NCBI GenBank assembly: GCA_002366755.1
Contig: DFBV01000078.1
Coordinates: 1-10,165 of the forward strand
Origin: Anaerolineales bacterium UBA3071
Lineage (GTDB): Bacteria; Chloroflexota; Anaerolineae; UBA3071
Reading direction: 5' to 3'
DNA: 10,165 nucleotides
Shown here: positions 7,762 through 10,165 of the stretch, piece after piece
How positions within the stretch are numbered: the stretch's first letter is position 1
Layout of the letters: every line of letters starts with the position of its first letter
Made by a program: the position numbers and the translations under genes
The notes under the pieces: generated by a model
The model's input: only the letters and a program-made list of their open reading frames with translations
Told to the model about the DNA's origin: nothing
The model's database searches: none

Positions 7762-8751
7762 TCACCGGTCGAACTCAATGAGGCTGAAGCGCATCAGCTT
7801 CTCCCAGCGATGCGTGGCTTCGACGTAGCGGATGGTCCCCGTCTTGGAGCGCATGACGACGCTGCTCGTATGCGCGCCTCCGCCAAAGAACTTGACCCCG
7901 CTCAGAAACTCGCCATCGGTCACGCCCGTGGCCGAAAAGAAGATGTTGTCGCCCTGGACCAGGTCATCAGCGGTCAACACCCGCTCCAGATCCATCCCCT
8001 GTTCCAGAGCATACTGTCGTTCGCTCTCGTCCCGCGGCCACAGCTTGCATTGGATTTCGCCCCCCATGCACTTGAGCGCGCAAGCGCTGAGAATCGCTTC
8101 CGGGGAACCTCCAATACCGACGAGCATGTCGATGCCCGTATTGGGTCGAGCGGCGGCAATGGACGCCGCGACATCGCCATCGCGAATGAGACGAATGCGA
8201 GCACCTGCTTGGCGCACCTGACGGATCAGTTCCGCGTGGCGGGGACGATTGAGGATGACCACCGTGAGGTCATCCACGTCTCTGTCCCTGGCCTTGGCCA
8301 CCGCTGCCACGTTCTCCGCTACCGGCGCGTTGATGTCTATCACCCCGCGAGCTGTTGGCCCGACGGCGATCTTGTCCATGTAGACCATGCTGCCTGGGGC
8401 ATACATGGTGTCTCGTTCCGAGAACGCCACCACGCTGAGCGCCCCTGCGTCCCCCTCGGCCGTCAACCGAGTGCCATCAATGGGATCCACGGCGATATCC
8501 ACCCGCGGCGGATGGCCACTGCCCAGACGCTCCCCGTTGTAGAGCATAGGGGCTTCATCCTTCTCCCCTTCGCCGATGACGATGACGCCATCCATCTCCA
8601 CGGTGTTCAGCACCAACCGCATGGCATCTACGGCCGCCCGGTCAACGGCGATCTTGTCGCCACGCCCCATCCAACGCGATGTAGCCAGGGCAGCAGCTTC
8701 CGTCGCTCGCACCAACTCCAACGCCAGGTTGCGATCCGGTTTCTCAGGCAT
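7762..8751 (-). CDS. glpX: Fructose-1,6-bisphosphatase class II
   Basis: Cytoplasmic metal-dependent phosphatase that hydrolyses fructose 1,6-bisphosphate to fructose 6-phosphate, the committed step of gluconeogenesis. Some family members also act on sedoheptulose 1,7-bisphosphate. The 329-residue length is normal for GlpX. Motifs seen in order: SRWMGRGDK (Asp32), the acidic metal site IGEGEKDEAPML (60-70), DPIDGT (89-94), and GIGGSPEAI (Glu218), which correspond to the Asp/Glu metal ligands of E. coli GlpX. The substrate-facing segment YMDKIAVGP (124-132) is also present. The start ATG has AAGGAG 3 nt upstream, with a further GGGAGG just before it. The gene lies 73 nt downstream of the transporter gene on the same strand, so the two may share a transcript. 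rho follows beyond its own promoter. No key residue appears missing. Confidence 0.96.
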   Translation of the reverse strand: MPEKPDRNLALELVRATEAAALATSRWMGRGDKIAVDRAAVDAMRLVLNTVEMDGVIVIGEGEKDEAPMLYNGERLGSGHPPRVDIAVDPIDGTRLTAEGDAGALSVVAFSERDTMYAPGSMVYMDKIAVGPTARGVIDINAPVAENVAAVAKARDRDVDDLTVVILNRPRHAELIRQVRQAGARIRLIRDGDVAASIAAARPNTGIDMLVGIGGSPEAILSACALKCMGGEIQCKLWPRDESERQYALEQGMDLERVLTADDLVQGDNIFFSATGVTDGEFLSGVKFFGGGAHTSSVVMRSKTGTIRYVEATHRWEKLMRFSLIEFDR

Positions 8752-8824
8752 GGTCTCCTTTGACCTCCCATAGGATCAGATGCTGTAGCAGCCGCGGATG
8801 GGGAGAAAATCGCAGATCGATCCC

Positions 8825-10126
8825 CTACAGCGCAGCAGCGTTCTCGGCCTGGGCGACGCGGATCCCCTCTTCTTCATCCACGAAGAGAAGCAAGGCGCCG
8901 CCGATGATGAAGAAAACGATCAAGGCCAGGATGCTCAGGCGGCTCTGGCCGGCGATCTGGGCAACCACGCCGAAGAGCAATGGGCCAGCGATGCCGGCAA
9001 ACTTGGAACTGGTGCTGAAGAAGCCGAAGAACTCAGCAGACTTCGCCTTGGGCACCATAGCCCCGTAGAGAGAGCGGCTCAGCGCCTGACTGCCACCCTG
9101 CACCAGACCGACCACGAAAGCCAGAACGTAGAAGTGTAGGGCAGTGCTCATACGAAAGCCGCCGATGCAGACCCCCACGTACACGACGAGGGCCAGCATG
9201 ATGGATCGCTTGGTGCCCATCCGCTTGGCCAGCGTGCCAAACAGAAACGAGAAGGGGATTCCAACGAACTGGGTGATGATCAGGGCGATGATCATGTCGG
9301 TCATGCCGATGCCGATCTCGTCGCCGTAGGCTACGGCCATCTTGATGATCGTGCCGATGCCGTCGTTGTAGATCCAGAAGGCAACGAGGAACAGAACCAA
9401 CTGCTTATAGCGCCTGATCTCACGAAAGGTGGTGACCAATCTCCCTAGCCCAGCCCGGACAGGACCAATGCCCGCAGCCACATCCCAATCCCGCACCACC
9501 GGCGGTTCCGGAACGCGGCGGAAAAGCGGCAAGGAGAAGAGAGCCCACCACACGGCCACGCTGAAGAACGAGGCCCTCAATGCGAACTCCTGGTTGGGCA
9601 TGAAGAACCACTCTGGTTTCATGAACCACAGCACGTTGATGACCAGCAGGATGCCTCCGCCCAAATAGCCCAGCGCGTAGCCCCTGGTGGAAACCTGGTC
9701 GATGTCGTTCTTCTTGGCGATGTGAGGCAGGAGCGACTCGTAGAAGATGTTTGCGCCCGCGAATCCGATGTTGCCGAGGATGTAGAGGACGCTCGCCAGC
9801 AGCCAGGTATCGGTACCGATGAAGACGAAGGCCGCCGTCGCCAGAATCCCCAAGCCAGCGAAGAAAGCAACATAGCGCTTCTTGCCTCCTGTGTAATCGG
9901 CGATAGCGCCCAGGATGGGTGCAACAACAGCGATGAGCAGCAGCGCAATCGAGGTTGTATAGGCCCATCGTGACGTGGCGATGTTCTCCGCTGCCCCCGC
10001 GGCGATGGCCACGGAGCGATAGAACGGCGGGAACATGGCCGCCATGATCGTCGTGGCAAAAGCGGAATTGGCCCAGTCGTACATGGACCAGGCATTGATG
10101 ATGCGACGATAGGACTTGTCGTTCAT
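8825..10126 (-). CDS. UMF1-type major facilitator superfamily transporter
   Basis: Integral inner-membrane transporter of the UMF1/Atg22-like branch of the major facilitator superfamily. The 433 residues form about 12 hydrophobic segments. Branch signatures are visible: the N-terminal WSMYDWANSAFATTI (13-27), the A-type loop LGAIADYTGGKKR (72-84), the FYESLLPHIA segment (128-137), WIYNDGIGTI (251-260) opening the second half, and QGGSQALSRSLYGAMVPK (343-360). The substrate is unknown for most bacterial members, and no neighbour settles it; nearby sugar-phosphate genes do not prove a sugar substrate. The start at 10126 is firm because AAAAGGAG lies 5 nt upstream and the signature helix follows at once. 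Its promoter must lie in the last 39 bases or beyond the window. The charged tail ends in VDEEEGIRVAQAENAAAL. Confidence 0.93.
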   Translation of the reverse strand: MNDKSYRRIINAWSMYDWANSAFATTIMAAMFPPFYRSVAIAAGAAENIATSRWAYTTSIALLLIAVVAPILGAIADYTGGKKRYVAFFAGLGILATAAFVFIGTDTWLLASVLYILGNIGFAGANIFYESLLPHIAKKNDIDQVSTRGYALGYLGGGILLVINVLWFMKPEWFFMPNQEFALRASFFSVAVWWALFSLPLFRRVPEPPVVRDWDVAAGIGPVRAGLGRLVTTFREIRRYKQLVLFLVAFWIYNDGIGTIIKMAVAYGDEIGIGMTDMIIALIITQFVGIPFSFLFGTLAKRMGTKRSIMLALVVYVGVCIGGFRMSTALHFYVLAFVVGLVQGGSQALSRSLYGAMVPKAKSAEFFGFFSTSSKFAGIAGPLLFGVVAQIAGQSRLSILALIVFFIIGGALLLFVDEEEGIRVAQAENAAAL

Positions 10127-10165
10127 GATGACTCCTTTTGTGGCGATGCAGAGCGTGGCGCGCCG

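Noticed and set aside
7582..8763. 393-codon + strand open frame opposite glpX
   Set aside because: It is a shadow of glpX. The translation has no domain pattern and no ribosome-binding site.
8782..8830. Interrupted inverted repeat (GCTGTAG...CTACAGC with GGGGA/TCCCC) at the transporter stop, before glpX
   Set aside because: The arms pair only with an 11-nt one-sided bulge, and there is no terminal U-run. It is too weak to call a terminator.

Overview
The window reads as an ordinary chromosomal stretch of a GC-rich bacterium. It carries five complete housekeeping or cell-envelope genes, the 3' tail of a sixth, and one clear oddity: two near-identical C/G-run hairpin repeats. The best taxonomic guess is a member of the Chloroflexota. 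The reasons are the very long Thr/Pro linker with extra beta-domains on the class A penicillin-binding protein, a membrane-anchored LysM-M23 protein, and the style of the short SAP-like Rho N-terminus. This is an inference from protein style, with no marker-gene proof.

Layout. Bases 1-74 hold the end of an unidentified + strand gene. It converges on tpiA (227-1042, minus), and two small hairpins with the same TGAA loop sit between them. tpiA and a large class A penicillin-binding protein gene (1315-4605, plus) are divergent. Each has a good back-to-back sigma70-type promoter in 1137-1218, and the tpiA leader carries a hairpin. The PBP gene ends at the first C/G hairpin repeat (4629-4671), which is followed by T-rich sequence and probably serves as its terminator. 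All remaining genes are on the minus strand. In transcription order they are a UMF1-type major facilitator transporter (10126-8825), class II fructose-1,6-bisphosphatase glpX (8751-7762), rho (7320-6046) and a LysM/M23 peptidase-like membrane protein (6025-4715).

How the genes fit together. tpiA and glpX supply central carbon metabolism (lower glycolysis and gluconeogenesis). The PBP and the M23 protein build and trim or bind peptidoglycan. rho encodes the transcription termination factor, and the M23 gene follows it closely enough to be co-transcribed. A strong minus-strand promoter (7700-7728) lies about 370 nt upstream of rho. It gives rho a long leader that contains the second C/G hairpin repeat, a layout that suggests leader-level control of rho.

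I found no tRNA, rRNA, CRISPR array, transposase or defence system. The features most worth following up are the dispersed hairpin repeat, the long rho leader, an insertion in the triosephosphate isomerase after the catalytic His, and the split duplicated domain in the PBP tail.
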